Source: Algoriphagus aquimarinus
GTDB lineage: Bacteria > Bacteroidota > Bacteroidia > Cytophagales > Cyclobacteriaceae
Direction: 5' to 3'
NCBI RefSeq assembly: GCF_007997215.1
Contig: NZ_VORW01000013.1
Span: 1 to 64,000, forward strand
Length of the DNA stretch: 64,000 nucleotides
Made by a program: the position numbers and the translations under genes. This document shows, piece by piece, positions 43,177 to 53,252 of this stretch; position 1 is the stretch's first letter; the number at the start of each line of letters is the position of its first letter. The notes beneath the pieces are model-generated. The model ran no database searches. It was not told where the DNA came from and saw only the letters and a list, made by a program, of their open reading frames with translations.

Positions 43177-45918
43177 ATGAAATACTGCCTCTACCTATTC
43201 TTTACGCTATTATCGATTTCTCAATTATCTGCCCAGAACTATTCTATTAAAGGAAAAGTAAAGCAAGCAGGTACGGAGATTACCATTCCGAACGCAACTA
43301 TTTTGATTCAAAATCTACCCGACTCTGTGCAGGTGGAGGGCATGATATCAGATTTGGATGGTGAATTTGAAATTCAAAACATCAAATCCGGAGAGTATCT
43401 TCTCAAGATTCAATATCTGGGTTACCAAAATTTTTACAAAAATATACATGTCACTCAGGATTTAGATTTGGGTGTTTTAGGTATTAAGGAGCAAGCTACA
43501 GATCTGGACGAGGTAACTATCAGTGCAGCTAGGGCACAGGGGGAACAAAAAGGTGACACTACCCTATATAATGCTGATGCTTTCCAAACCATGAGAGATG
43601 CCAGTGCACAGACTTTAATACAAAAACTTCCAGGAGTAATATCCCAAGACGGAACACTACAAGCTCAAGGTGAGGCGATCACACAGATCTTAGTAGATGG
43701 CAAACCTTTCTTTGGAGGTGATATCAATACAGCTTTGCAAAATCTCCCAGCGGAGGTAATACAAGGAATAGAAATCTTTGATCAAAAAAGTGATAAAGCA
43801 ATACTAAGCGGATTTGATGATGGTGTGCGAATGAAGACTATTAACATTATCACCAAGCCAAATAGAAGAAAAGGTCAATTTGGAAAAACCACTGCAGGAT
43901 ATGGAACGGATGATCACTACTTGGCTGGAGCTAGTATCAACTCCTTCAATGAGGATCAACGAATAACTTTTACGGGGTTGAGTAATAATATCAATGTGCT
44001 GGATTATTCCAGTGATCCAAATGCTCAAAGCAACAACCGCCCCCAAAACGGCCTTATAACCACGAATATCCTTGGTGTGAATTATTCAGATAATTGGGGA
44101 GAGAAAATAAAAATCAGTGGTAGTTACCTCTATAATAATCGCAAAAACACGAGCCAATCCAGCCTGATCAGAGAGTATGTAACTGGATCTTCCTCAGATC
44201 AATTCTACACGGAGGAAAGTAGAGAAACACGCACCAGTCAAGATCATAGATTTGATATGAGGCTGGAATACAACATCGATAAAAACAACCGGATTTTATA
44301 TAGACCTAGATTCTCTGCATCCCGCGAAAACGAAAATTCAGGATTCTTTGGACAAAGCGTAAATGATATAGGTCCATTGAACCAAACAGAAAACATCCGG
44401 ACTTCCAACAATAAAGATTTTGACATGTTCCATAGGCTTTTCTATAGTCACAAATTTGGAAAAGAAGGAAGAAGTCTAACCCTGAGAGCCAATACAGGCC
44501 TCCACGGAGACAATGATGCGGCCTTCCGAAGTGCTACTAACATTTATTACCAACCCGACGAGCGTAGGGAATTGATCAACCAGGAGATCACCCGTGATAG
44601 ATCAGGCACAGATTGGGAAACAGGCATTTCCTACACAGAGCCACTTGGAAAAAATGGGCAGATGGAGTTGGAATACCAAATAGGAAATCGCATCAATGAT
44701 TCAGATCAGTTGACCTTCAACATTCTAAACGAGGAACTGACAAACCCGGATCTGGCACTAGATACAGCGTTGAGTAATTCCTTTTCGAGCAAATATCTTC
44801 GTCAGGAATTGGAGCTAGGCTACCAATATACACTAGAGAAATTGAAGTTTCAGGCAGAGGTACAATACCAAGACGCTAAACTTAGAAACGAACAGTTTTT
44901 CCCAGCTACGGAATCATTGGAAAGAACGTTCAAAAGCTTCCTTCCAACAGTTAGATTTGATTATACCATTTCAGAGAATACCAATTTTGAACTGGATTAT
45001 GATACCGATGTAGACGCCCCTTCCGTGGGTCAGCTTCAAAATGCGATAGACAACTCAAATCCGCTGCAGTTGAGAACAGGTAATCCTAACCTTGATCAAT
45101 CCTATTCGAATAGAATGAGACTTCGATTCCGCAGCAATAACCCTGAGAATGATAGATCATGGTTTGTTTTTGCTCAATACAACTTGGTTAATAACGCCGT
45201 TTCAAACAGTACATTCACTGCACAGGAAGCGACCGAACTTCCGGGAGAAATTATTTTGTAAAAAGGCTCCCAGCTATTCAAACCTGTGAATTTGGATGGA
45301 TCCAAGGACTTCAGGTCATGGGTGAGTTATGGTATTCCATTGAAATTCATCAAATCAAACTTCAATCTCAATGGCGGGTTTAGCAGCACCAAAAGACCAG
45401 GACAGGTAAACAATCAATTAAGCTTTAACAACTCATCTAGGATCAGCACTGGGATTTCATTGAGCAGTAATATCTCAGATCAAATAGACTTCAACATCTC
45501 TACACGCTTCTCCTACAATGATGTAGAAAACACGTTAAATGCAAACCTGAATAATCAGTACTACAATCAGCGCTCAAGACTAAATTTGAGTTGGATAATA
45601 TGGGAAGGGTTTATATACAGACTGGACGTAAATCATCAGTTGAACTCAGGACTATCCGCAGGATATGATGCTAATGTAGTATTGATGAATATGAGCATTG
45701 GCAAAAAAATATTCAGCAATCAGAGAGGCGAAGTTTCTTTGAATGTCTATGATCTATTGGGACAAAACAGGAGTGTTTACAGAAATGTAACTGATGCCTA
45801 CATAGAAGATGGCCAAAACAATGTAATGCAGCGCTACTTCATGCTTTCTTTCTCTTACAATATCCGCCACTTCAACAAAGGAACGGATATGGAAGATTAT
45901 AACGAGATTTATAACTAA
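43177..45918 (+). pseudogene. TonB-dependent outer-membrane receptor split by one in-frame stop
   Basis: The two open stretches 43177-45261 and 45286-45918 are in the same frame, separated by a TAA at 45259-45261 (codon 695 of 913). Removing that codon joins GEIIL to KGSQLFKPVNLDGS, the normal continuation of the barrel. The whole would be a 912-residue outer-membrane protein: signal peptide ending LSAQ, a carboxypeptidase-regulatory-like domain (about 22-105), a plug (about 135-215, VDGKPFFGGD), and an OMP beta-barrel domain to the end. Such barrels import siderophores, oligosaccharides or other substrates; the cargo is unknown. A CAA-to-TAA change is the simplest explanation. A sequencing error or stop readthrough remain possible. 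Confidence 0.85.
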
Positions 45919-45928
45919 TCAATGTGGT

Positions 45929-46089
45929 TATCCGCAATCTTGCCAGTAACCAAAAATTCTTTGCTCATCCGGCTAGAAGACCCCTGCCCGAACTGCAGGC
46001 GGGGATGACAGGAGACCGAAGTGGCCTAAAATCTAGAGTTGAGCTTATTTTATATTGCTTTAACCTCCTTACTGGCAGAAAAGCGGATA
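45929..46089. repeat. 161-bp MITE-like element with 21-bp terminal inverted repeats
   Basis: The left end TATCCGCAATCTTGCCAGTAA (one base over 20 in length, 45929-45949) and the right end at 46069-46089 are inverted copies with 17 of 21 positions matching. The inside has a CCTGCCC.AACTGCAGGCGGGG-type hairpin and the shared GGAGACCGAAGTGGCCTAAAA string. It is the same family as 42595-42998 and 47937-48103. Confidence 0.7.
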
Positions 46090-46101
46090 TACCTATTAAA
46101 T

Positions 46102-46140
46102 AAAAAAGCGGCTGATGGATGATCCATCAGCCGCTTTTTT
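46102..46140. terminator. bidirectional terminator after the receptor gene
   Basis: A 17-bp stem (46102-46118 with 46124-46140) and a 5-base loop has A-rich and T-rich ends, so it can stop transcription from both strands. It sits between the receptor gene and the convergent copper-binding gene. Confidence 0.9.
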
Positions 46141-46197
46141 TAATCTCAAATATGAATTGGAAAGTGTCCATTCAAGGACAGACAGATTTTCAAATCT

Positions 46198-46530
46198 TTA
46201 ATCCAGAAGAGTCGCGCATTCAGCAATACACTCTCGGCATGAGTCTGCACATTCTTGACATGCATCATGATCGTGCTTTTCACATTCGCTAGCACAGTTG
46301 TAACAAGCATCCGTGCATTGTTGCATGGAAATATCCCTGTCAAGTAAGCTAATTTTTGATGCAGCAATACAATCCTTGCATGCATCTATGCATCGCTCAC
46401 AAAAAAGGATACATTGCTCCATACCTTTCATTTGTTTACATGACTCTATACAGGCAAGGCAATCAGCAATACACTTTTCACAAGCTTCTAAACAGTTGTT
46501 CTTAATCTTAACTTGGGTTAGTGAATTCAT
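46198..46530 (-). CDS. four-helix-bundle copper-binding protein, Csp/DUF326 type
   Basis: A 110-residue cysteine-rich protein with 20 cysteines in CxxxC and CxxC spacings (NNCLEACEKCIADCLACIESC, CILFCERCIDACKDCIA, CTDACYNCASEC, CQECADSCRECIAEC). The pattern is that of the Csp copper-storage proteins, where cysteines line the core of a four-helix bundle and hold many Cu(I) ions. There is no signal peptide, so it should be the cytosolic Csp3-like form. It gives copper storage or protection. The gene is alone, with a terminator downstream. The frame is clearly the real one: an overlapping 79-codon frame loses the cysteine pattern. Confidence 0.93.
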   Translation of the reverse strand: MNSLTQVKIKNNCLEACEKCIADCLACIESCKQMKGMEQCILFCERCIDACKDCIAASKISLLDRDISMQQCTDACYNCASECEKHDHDACQECADSCRECIAECATLLD

Positions 46531-46913
46531 AGGGTAATATTTAAGTTTAATAATAAGCTTTACTCATTTGCCACATTCAAAAACTGAATGACCTAATTAT
46601 TAAAACCTTAGAGAATTATTTTCAATTTTTAATAGCATGGCAATATCGGTACTTCCAATAAACAAGCCACTGAGTGAACTTACCCTTTTGATCGTCTTTA
46701 AAGCACTATTAGACTACTCAAAGTTATCAATTCTACTGAAAATCAGACAAATGCGGGGTGGAATTATCTCAATTTGGGGAATGAAAAAACAATTCAACAA
46801 AAGTACATCCTCTACAAGAAACTTTCTAAGTCATTTTTCTATTAGCATGAAAGGAAAACATCGAAGATAGATGCCTGCAATTTCCTATTACCTATAGTAA
46901 ATAACCAGCTATT
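46531..46913. other. intergenic region, no supported gene
   Basis: About 380 bp between divergent genes. A 77-codon frame at 46637-46870 is present, but it has no family resemblance, low complexity and no coding-like composition, so I do not call it. Nothing else stands out. Confidence 0.4.
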
Positions 46914-47906
46914 TTGAATACTACCAAACCATACTCCCTACTCGATCTTGCCATCATCCGCGAGGACTTTGATGCCAAAGACGCTTATATAAGAAGCTTG
47001 CAAATCGCCCAGCATGCCGAGAAACTTGGCTACAGCAGAATGTGGCTTGCCGAGCATCACAACATGGCAAACGTGGGCAGCTCCTCCCCTCAGATACTTA
47101 TTGGCTACTTGGCAAATGGCACTTCTACGATTCGACTAGGATCGGGAGGAATCATGCTTCCCAACCACAGCCCCCTGATCATCGCTGAGCAATTTGGAAC
47201 GCTTGCCACCCTTTATCCCAACCGGATAGATTTAGGACTTGGCAGAGCTCCTGGTACGGATCAGACTACGGCTACCGCCTTGAGAAGAGGAAGACATGAG
47301 TCAGTACAAGAATTCCCGAGTGATCTCGACGACCTTCGTCGCTATTTCTCTGAAGATAATATGGACTCCAAAGTACGGGCATTCCCTGCCGAGGGATTGG
47401 ATGTACCTATCTACTTGCTAGGTTCCAGCATGAGCTCTGCAGTACTTGCATCGGAAAAAGGATTGCCATACGCATTTGCCAGCCACTTTGCTCCTGCATA
47501 CCTGATTAATGCTTCCAGATATTATAGGGAAAACTTCCAGCCCTCAGCCCATTTGGCCAAACCTTACTTTATTTCCTGTGTGAATGTGATCGCGGCAGAT
47601 ACTGATGAGGAAGCACATTACTTTGCTACATCTTTTTATCAAACAGCATTGGGGATCATTCGTGGAAGATCATATCCGATGAAAAAGCCTGTGAAAAGTA
47701 TGGATAACATCTGGAATGAAGCCGAAGCTGCTGCTATACAAAATATGATGGCTTGTACCTTCATTGGTACGAAAGAGTCATTAAAACCACAATTCGAAAG
47801 CTTCTTCAAGCAGGTAGAGGTAGATGAGTTGATGGTATCTACGAATATCTATGATACAGAGAAGAGACTGAAATCGTTGGAAATCACAGCCGAGGTTTTA
47901 GGATAA
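46914..47906 (+). CDS. luciferase-like (LLM class) flavin-dependent oxidoreductase
   Basis: A 330-residue TIM-barrel flavoenzyme. The N-terminus ([45 protein letters not shown]) and the [15 protein letters not shown] segment are typical of the MsnO8-like LLM subfamily, which uses reduced flavin and oxygen. [13 protein letters not shown] lies near 103-115. The start is TTG at 46914; the next ATG would remove the first beta-strand, which is conserved. The substrate is unknown. It stands alone. Confidence 0.92.
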   Translation: MNTTKPYSLLDLAIIREDFDAKDAYIRSLQIAQHAEKLGYSRMWLAEHHNMANVGSSSPQILIGYLANGTSTIRLGSGGIMLPNHSPLIIAEQFGTLATLYPNRIDLGLGRAPGTDQTTATALRRGRHESVQEFPSDLDDLRRYFSEDNMDSKVRAFPAEGLDVPIYLLGSSMSSAVLASEKGLPYAFASHFAPAYLINASRYYRENFQPSAHLAKPYFISCVNVIAADTDEEAHYFATSFYQTALGIIRGRSYPMKKPVKSMDNIWNEAEAAAIQNMMACTFIGTKESLKPQFESFFKQVEVDELMVSTNIYDTEKRLKSLEITAEVLG

Positions 47907-47936
47907 ATTCCCTGTTCAGATATGGATTCTTATCAT

Positions 47937-48103
47937 TATCCGTAATGACACCAGTAGACTTGCTTTCTTTGGTTACCTAGCTGTCCCGATAGCTATCAGG
48001 AGACCGAAGACGGCAGCCTGACTACTGGCGGGGGTGTCAGAAGAGGACTAAATGCTTGAATTCACCTATTGCTTTTATCTCTTTACTGGCAAGAAAGCCG
48101 ATA
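47937..48103. repeat. 167-bp degenerate member of the MITE-like family
   Basis: The right end TTACTGGCAAGAAAGCCGATA (48083-48103; 21 bases) matches the 45929-46089 element. The left end at 47937-47957 matches it in inverted form at about 12 of 21 positions. The interior has TCCCGATAGCTATCAGGA, near-palindromic, and GGAGACCGAAG. It fills the gap between the LLM gene and the DUF1275 gene. Confidence 0.55.
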
Positions 48104-48138
48104 TACATATACGTAAAAATGGAGAATTAATGTGTTGA

Positions 48139-48882
48139 CTAGGTGAAGGAATGCCTTTTGGAAAATTTACGTTTAGCTTTTAAAAGTCTATACCTGAAGT
48201 CATCATAAAACAAACTAACAAGCAAAACTATCGCTGCTATTAGCAGGGTATTTAACTCCATCTGAAGTTTGGAATAGAAAAAACCACCAGCTAGCCCTCC
48301 CCCAAAAAAGAAGGATATAATGAATATCCGCAGTTTGATCGTAGCATGTAACTTCACTCTATGTGGATATACTTTTGGGAAAAACAATTGGGAAATCTCT
48401 ATCCCCAAATCTGTAAAAAGACCTGTTAGATGAGTAGTTCTCACTATGGCGTTGGAAATCTTGGTCACATAGGAGTTCTGCATACCCATGGCAAAAAGAA
48501 GCAAACAGGCAATCAAATCTGCACGCTGTACCTCAACAAAATGAGCATACAACGCAATCGCTATCAAGAGCAGACTTTCTATTATTCCGGGTAACACAAA
48601 AACATTGAGTCTTCTGTTTTCTCTGAACTTCTCTATCAAAAGACTGGCGAAAAAGGAGCCTAGGAAAAAGGACAGGATATAGATGAAATAAATTGTTCCT
48701 CTCCAAAAATCAAGGTTTGCCACATCATTAATGAAAAGAGCAAAATGCCCAGTGACATTAGTAGTCAATTGCTTAAATGCCAAAAATCCGGTCACATTCA
48801 CAATCCCCGCTACAAAAGAGAGCACCGAGGCGAGAAGTAGATTATGCTTGAAAGTTCTGCTCTTTCCCTGGTGTCTAAACAT
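48139..48882 (-). CDS. DUF1275/YoaK family membrane protein
   Basis: A 247-residue inner-membrane protein from ATG 48882; an ATG at 48939 would add 19 residues (MVWDSRRYSN...). It has about six hydrophobic segments. The first is LLLASVLSFVAGIVNVTGFLAF, then QLTTNVTGHFALF, the core DUF1275 signature, and ...RTTHLTGLFTDLGIEI, which repeats the T.VTG.F-type motif. The C-terminal tail is basic. The function of the family is unknown; transport has been suggested. The 499-bp gap upstream holds nothing clear. Confidence 0.88.
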   Translation of the reverse strand: MFRHQGKSRTFKHNLLLASVLSFVAGIVNVTGFLAFKQLTTNVTGHFALFINDVANLDFWRGTIYFIYILSFFLGSFFASLLIEKFRENRRLNVFVLPGIIESLLLIAIALYAHFVEVQRADLIACLLLFAMGMQNSYVTKISNAIVRTTHLTGLFTDLGIEISQLFFPKVYPHRVKLHATIKLRIFIISFFFGGGLAGGFFYSKLQMELNTLLIAAIVLLVSLFYDDFRYRLLKAKRKFSKRHSFT

Positions 48883-49438
48883 TAACTTTTTATTAAACCT
48901 GAAATAGGCATTAGAATATCTACGGCTGTCCCAAACCACTTCAAAATCAGACGTTTTACTTCACTATTCCTCCGCTCATTCGTCGGAAAGGGAAGTTAAG
49001 GTTCCTACTAAATAAAGCAGATAAAACCAGCTTCTAATTGTTAAGCCCTTAAATAAGACTCAGCTCATTTAGCATAGATGCGAATTTACCGATTTGATAG
49101 GCACATCGCACCACCTTCCCTCACTTAAAGCTCATATTTCCTGGACCTGAGTTCATACAAGAAATATTTACCCGTGAATGATCCTTATACAAGCCTTTTG
49201 AAGATAAATAGCGTTGAGTTAATCTGACTTACTCTTGAAAAAATCAGTAGATACAGACAACTTAATAATGCCCCGCAATGGGATTTATATTTCCCAAAAA
49301 ATGAAGATAACATGAGTAAAATTTAAATAAACCGCCTTAAAATGCCTTTTAGAGAGATTATTTCTAGATGGCATTAGGATTGAATTTCCAGAGAAGTAGT
49401 ATTATTCACTTTCTAACCACATATAAAACAACAAAACT
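48883..49438. other. long gap between DUF1275 gene and small membrane-protein gene
   Basis: About 550 bp divergent promoter region. No ORF, repeat, strong hairpin or consensus promoter is seen. It is AT-rich near the small gene. Confidence 0.35.
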
Positions 49439-49585
49439 ATGAGTTCTTTATTATATTTCATTGCGGTAATTCTATTAATCGGCTGGTTAGTCGGAGTTTT
49501 CATTTATAGCGTAACAGGACTGATACACATACTTCTTGTTCTTGCTCTTGTAGCTATCATTTTCAGACTTATAGGTGGTAGGTAG
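49439..49585 (+). CDS. 48-residue lmo0937-type small membrane protein
   Basis: A 48-residue protein, too short for ordinary ORF thresholds. It reads MSSLLYFIAVILLIGWLVGV, then IYSVTGLIHILLVLALVAIIF and a basic end RLIGGR. Two hydrophobic helices separated by a short VTGL turn, with the (L/I)IHILLV pattern and final R..G.R, match the lmo0937 family of small membrane proteins, which are common in Bacteroidetes and Firmicutes and often stress-induced. Start and stop are clear, and a terminator follows 15 bp after the stop, which supports a real gene. Confidence 0.85.
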   Translation: MSSLLYFIAVILLIGWLVGVFIYSVTGLIHILLVLALVAIIFRLIGGR

Positions 49586-49599
49586 ATTTACCCTCAGCG

Positions 49600-49645
49600 C
49601 TTGGCATCCTGATCCATATCAATATCAGGATGCCAAGTTTTGTTT
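49600..49645 (+). terminator. terminator of the small membrane-protein gene
   Basis: A 14-bp perfect stem (CTTGGCATCCTGAT at 49600-49613, its complement at 49624-49637) with a 10-base loop is followed by TTTTGTTT. Confidence 0.85.
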
Positions 49646-49719
49646 CTATAATACCTTCCCGCTTTTTGTATAAATATTACCTATCTGATTTTTCCTACCA
49701 GAGTTTCTCATCTCAAGGT

Positions 49720-49902
49720 TGAATGAGGAATTTAAAATGAAGAATTTAAAATGAGGAATGAAGAATGAGGAATGAGGAATGAGGAATGATGAATGAAGAA
49801 TTTAAAATTAAGAATGAGGAATGTTGAATACTGATTCGCCCCTACCTTATGAATTGTTAGGAATAGCATATTTGGGCGAATATTGATTCGCCCCTAACTT
49901 AT
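49720..49902. repeat. low-complexity GAATGAGGAAT tract and a 25-bp direct repeat
   Basis: 49720-49815 repeats AGGAATGA/GAATTTAAAAT words. GAATACTGATTCGCCCCTACCTTAT (25 bases, 49826-49850) recurs with two changes at 49878-49902, overlapping the last codon of the phytochrome gene. GGGCGAATA at 49874-49882 is inverted relative to both. Confidence 0.6.
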
Positions 49903-52163
49903 AATTTACCAGCTACAGGGAAATACAAGGTTATAGTCGTTCCTACTCCAACAGCGCTAGTAGCTTTGATATGCCCACTGTGTTTCTGCATGATTTTTTT
50001 GCACAAGGCAAGCCCTATACCCGAACCGGTATATTCTGACGAAATATGAAGCTTAGTAAAAATATTGAATATGGATTCCGCATATTCCTGATCAAAGCCA
50101 ATACCATTATCCTGCACTGTAATCACATGGAAGAGTCCATCCACATGTGGAGTAAAAACTCTTGGAGCACCTGAGGAGAGGATTTCTATTTTTGGTATAA
50201 GGTCTGCTTTGGCATACTTAAGGGAATTGGATATCAGGTTGGCAAACAATTGTTTGACCAAAAACTTGATGCCTTTGATTTTGGGTAGCTTTCCTATGGT
50301 TATGCTTATTTGAAAATCTGAACTCTCGACCTCATCATCACTGATTACTTTGATGAGTTCTTCTAACCCCAGTACTTCATAGGGATCATTATTGTTCTTT
50401 AATCGGGCATATTGCAGTATATCGGCCAACAAAGTCTGCATTCTTTCTGCAGAAAAATTCAGTCGCTTTAGCATATCAATCACGTGAGGAGGCATATCTT
50501 GCTCTACCAGCAAATGGGAAGAAATCAATTGAAGTTTTCTTAAAGGCTCTTGCAGATCGTGTGAACTTATCCAGTTAATATTTTCCAGTTCAGCATTTGC
50601 CTCTTTAAGCATTTCACTGAGTGTACGATATTTTTCTTCTTCCTTCATCACCAGGATCATATTTAGCTGACGCTGAAGACTAAAGGCATAAGACGCTGTT
50701 GCATCCAGTTCAGACTGAAACCAAGGTTTACTTGTACAGTCAACGATCTCTTTCCAAAGGTTAAATGAGTTTCTAGGAGATAATCCATTTTTATCAAGGG
50801 TGATAGATTTAGTGGGATCTCCTGCCCAGAGCACTTCGGATTTGGTCTCGGGTCTGTACCAAATAATACAATTATTACTATCTAAATCCAGAGAATGGTA
50901 AATCAGCCCAGCAGTCTTTTCACATAGACTTTTATGGTTGGGCAATTGATTTAAGAGTTTATCAGTACTGAAACTGGTACTAATACTATGTTCTGTAAGA
51001 AAATCAGCCAAAAAAATGACCTCTTCATCTGAATGGACCACTCCGTTCTTGTAGACATTCCCGTCAACTATAAGAGAAACACCGGAGGCGTTACAAATCT
51101 GCAGAAGCTCAGGCTGTCTAATAAATTCTCCGAAGGATTCCTTATCTGCAGATAAGTTAAATGTATCAATCTTGTCAAAGGCGCTGTTGACCTTTCTGGA
51201 AACTTCATACTCTTCTTGTGATTGTCTTAGGCCTATTTGCGAAGTGATAAAATGCCCCTGCAAAAGAGCAGCCTGTTTAATTTCAGGAGTTAAATTCTTG
51301 GGAGAATAGTGATGGCAGGCAATCAGTCCCCAAAGCTTTTGCTTGTAAATAAGGGAAATAGTAAGCGTGGCCCCCACTCCCATATTGTGCAGGTATTGCA
51401 CATGTATAGGAGAGGTACTTCTCAGAATGGAAAGGCTTAGGTCCAAGTTTTTACCTACTTCATCATCAACTGTAAAAACAGGAACAGGTGTATAGTCTAT
51501 ATCTGCTATAATCCTTAGTAGGTTTTTCATATACAGATTCCTAGCCTGTGCTGGAATATCTGTATGCGGATAATGCAGACCTAAAAATGGCTCCAAGTCA
51601 TCCCGACGACTTTCTGCATATACTTCCCCATTGTAATGACTATCAAAACGATAAATCATGACTCTATCATACCCAGTCACCTCTCGAGTACCTTTAGCTA
51701 CAAGGCTGCACAGATCCTGCATACTGTGAGTGGAATGCATGTAAGTAAGAAATTGAGAAGTATGATCGTATACTTCATTAGGCATCTTGTAGTGCGGATT
51801 CCCAGGCTCAAGCTCAAGAATATATACTTCTCCACTTTTGTGTACAGTACATACAAATTCGCAACCCAAAAGTGTCATTTTCAGAAGGGATGAAGAGAGC
51901 ATTTGTTGGGTAGTGATGTAGTCCAAAAGTGACTTCATCGCCTCCAGTCCAAATACTTCCTCAAATCTTTTCCCCAAAATCATGGTGTGAGATGCCTCGA
52001 TAAAATCAAGGGTATTTCCACTACAATAGTCTATTAGAAATGAATCAAGTTTTAGACCTAAAAGAAACCCATGGGGCTGAATGCTACCTGGAATGTGTAT
52101 TGGTTCCTGCTCACAATTAGTAAGGTTAACTAGATCACGGTTGACTATGTCTTTTATCTTCAT
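49899..52163 (-). CDS. bacteriophytochrome histidine kinase
   Basis: A 754-residue red/far-red light sensor kinase. Order: PAS (about 12-120), GAF (about 135-300), PHY (about 315-500), HisKA (about 525-590), HATPase (about 635-745). The biliverdin-attaching Cys17 is in LTNCEQEPIHIPGSIQPHG. The GAF domain has HTDIPAQARNLY and YLHNMGVGAT, the His in ACHHYSPK, and the PHY tongue carries PRNSF. The kinase has phospho-acceptor His535 in SSHDLQEPLRK, the N-box LISNSLKYA and the G-box DNGIGF. It is the third gene of an operon, 2 bp after heme oxygenase and downstream of a response regulator, so chromophore supply and output are genetically linked. Confidence 0.97.
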   Translation of the reverse strand: MKIKDIVNRDLVNLTNCEQEPIHIPGSIQPHGFLLGLKLDSFLIDYCSGNTLDFIEASHTMILGKRFEEVFGLEAMKSLLDYITTQQMLSSSLLKMTLLGCEFVCTVHKSGEVYILELEPGNPHYKMPNEVYDHTSQFLTYMHSTHSMQDLCSLVAKGTREVTGYDRVMIYRFDSHYNGEVYAESRRDDLEPFLGLHYPHTDIPAQARNLYMKNLLRIIADIDYTPVPVFTVDDEVGKNLDLSLSILRSTSPIHVQYLHNMGVGATLTISLIYKQKLWGLIACHHYSPKNLTPEIKQAALLQGHFITSQIGLRQSQEEYEVSRKVNSAFDKIDTFNLSADKESFGEFIRQPELLQICNASGVSLIVDGNVYKNGVVHSDEEVIFLADFLTEHSISTSFSTDKLLNQLPNHKSLCEKTAGLIYHSLDLDSNNCIIWYRPETKSEVLWAGDPTKSITLDKNGLSPRNSFNLWKEIVDCTSKPWFQSELDATASYAFSLQRQLNMILVMKEEEKYRTLSEMLKEANAELENINWISSHDLQEPLRKLQLISSHLLVEQDMPPHVIDMLKRLNFSAERMQTLLADILQYARLKNNNDPYEVLGLEELIKVISDDEVESSDFQISITIGKLPKIKGIKFLVKQLFANLISNSLKYAKADLIPKIEILSSGAPRVFTPHVDGLFHVITVQDNGIGFDQEYAESIFNIFTKLHISSEYTGSGIGLALCKKIMQKHSGHIKATSAVGVGTTITLYFPVAGKL

Positions 52164-52165
52164 AA

Positions 52166-52771
52166 TTAGCTGTTTTCAAGAGTCCCTTGAAAATGTTTGC
52201 TAATAACATCAAAGGCATGATTGGCTCCGGCGATGATTTCATCTCCATTATGGTTTTTCTGCTCATGGGTGATCAATTCCGTCATAAATTCCTTCCAAAG
52301 CATTCCTGTAAGTTCTCCATAACCTGAAAAGTATGCAGCTCCAGAATCAGTATCTAATCCCAATACTTTATGAATATGCTTATAAATTACTCTGCCTCCA
52401 AGAGAAGATCCTTCAATTACATAAAAGACCCCCATAGCAAATCCAATGGGATTTACTTGCTCTGAAAAGGCAGTAAGTCTTCGCTTTTTTTGTTTTTGAA
52501 AGCCTAAAACTTCAAAATCTCTCTCCAACAGAGAGGTTTTTCTTCGCTCATTCAGTGAATTGATTTCAGTGCTGACGATAGGGAAAAGAGTGGTTTCCAC
52601 ATCAACTATAACGTCATGCATTAAATCCAAATAGCGTAAGTATTCTTGTATAGATACTTCAGGTGCTAGAATAGACTGTGAGACAGGCAAGGATTCTAGC
52701 TGCTCATGAAGTGGCGCTGTGGATTTTCTAAGTTCCTGCGTAAATACTGAAGATAACAAAGGAACAGTCAT
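52166..52771 (-). CDS. heme oxygenase, biliverdin-forming
   Basis: A 201-residue all-helical protein of the bacterial heme oxygenase family. The proximal His22 is in LRKSTAPLHEQLE and the distal helix glycines in EGSSLGGRVIYK (about 119-130). It opens heme to biliverdin, iron and carbon monoxide. The biliverdin would be the chromophore of the phytochrome encoded 2 bp downstream, as in bphO-bphP pairs elsewhere. It starts 6 bp after the response regulator gene. Confidence 0.93.
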   Translation of the reverse strand: MTVPLLSSVFTQELRKSTAPLHEQLESLPVSQSILAPEVSIQEYLRYLDLMHDVIVDVETTLFPIVSTEINSLNERRKTSLLERDFEVLGFQKQKKRRLTAFSEQVNPIGFAMGVFYVIEGSSLGGRVIYKHIHKVLGLDTDSGAAYFSGYGELTGMLWKEFMTELITHEQKNHNGDEIIAGANHAFDVISKHFQGTLENS

Positions 52772-52777
52772 TTTAGC

Positions 52778-53215
52778 TTAATTTCTGGTGTACGTGAAAT
52801 TAGTATTATCGGGAATAAAGGTTTCCCAATTAATCTGTAGTGAATGTTGGATGGATAGTTTCAGTTCATCAAAACGAGAGGACTTGGGGACGTAGTAATT
52901 CGCGCCAAGAGCCAGGGATTGCTGAACAAAGGGACCGTCTTTGGTGGTGGAAAGCATAATAACAGGCAATTTCTTAAACTTATCAGACTCCCTCAATTTC
53001 TTCAAAACCTCAAGGCCATTCATTTTAGGCATATTAATATCCAAAAATACTAGATAGGGGGTTGGAGGTGGATTATTAATAGCCGCCATCAATTCAACTC
53101 CATCAGCATGGGTTACCACTTCATAGTTACCGCCGATTTGCTTGATAATTAGCTTAAAAAACTCCAAATCATCCAAGTCATCATCAGCATAAAATATAGT
53201 TAGTTTCTCATTCAT
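52778..53215 (-). CDS. single-domain CheY-like response regulator, Rcp1-type
   Basis: A 145-residue receiver domain with no DNA-binding output. The acidic pocket is DDD (11-13), the phospho-acceptor is Asp59 in VFLDINMPKMNG, and Thr/Lys residues follow in STTKDG and VPKSS. It resembles Rcp1-type regulators paired with phytochromes, and sits first in the same operon as heme oxygenase and the phytochrome kinase. It likely receives phosphate from His535 and acts by protein contact. Its promoter carries a candidate TACCTTTG. Confidence 0.95.
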   Translation of the reverse strand: MNEKLTIFYADDDLDDLEFFKLIIKQIGGNYEVVTHADGVELMAAINNPPPTPYLVFLDINMPKMNGLEVLKKLRESDKFKKLPVIMLSTTKDGPFVQQSLALGANYYVPKSSRFDELKLSIQHSLQINWETFIPDNTNFTYTRN

Positions 53216-53252
53216 GGTGCAAAATTTCGATCGCTATCAGCAGGGTGTTTAG

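Noticed and set aside
46146..46385. 79-codon frame overlapping the copper-binding gene
   Set aside because: The alternative frame at 46198-46530 has 20 regularly spaced cysteines and is clearly the real one.
46637..46870. 77-codon frame
   Set aside because: No family pattern, no start context, composition like intergenic DNA.
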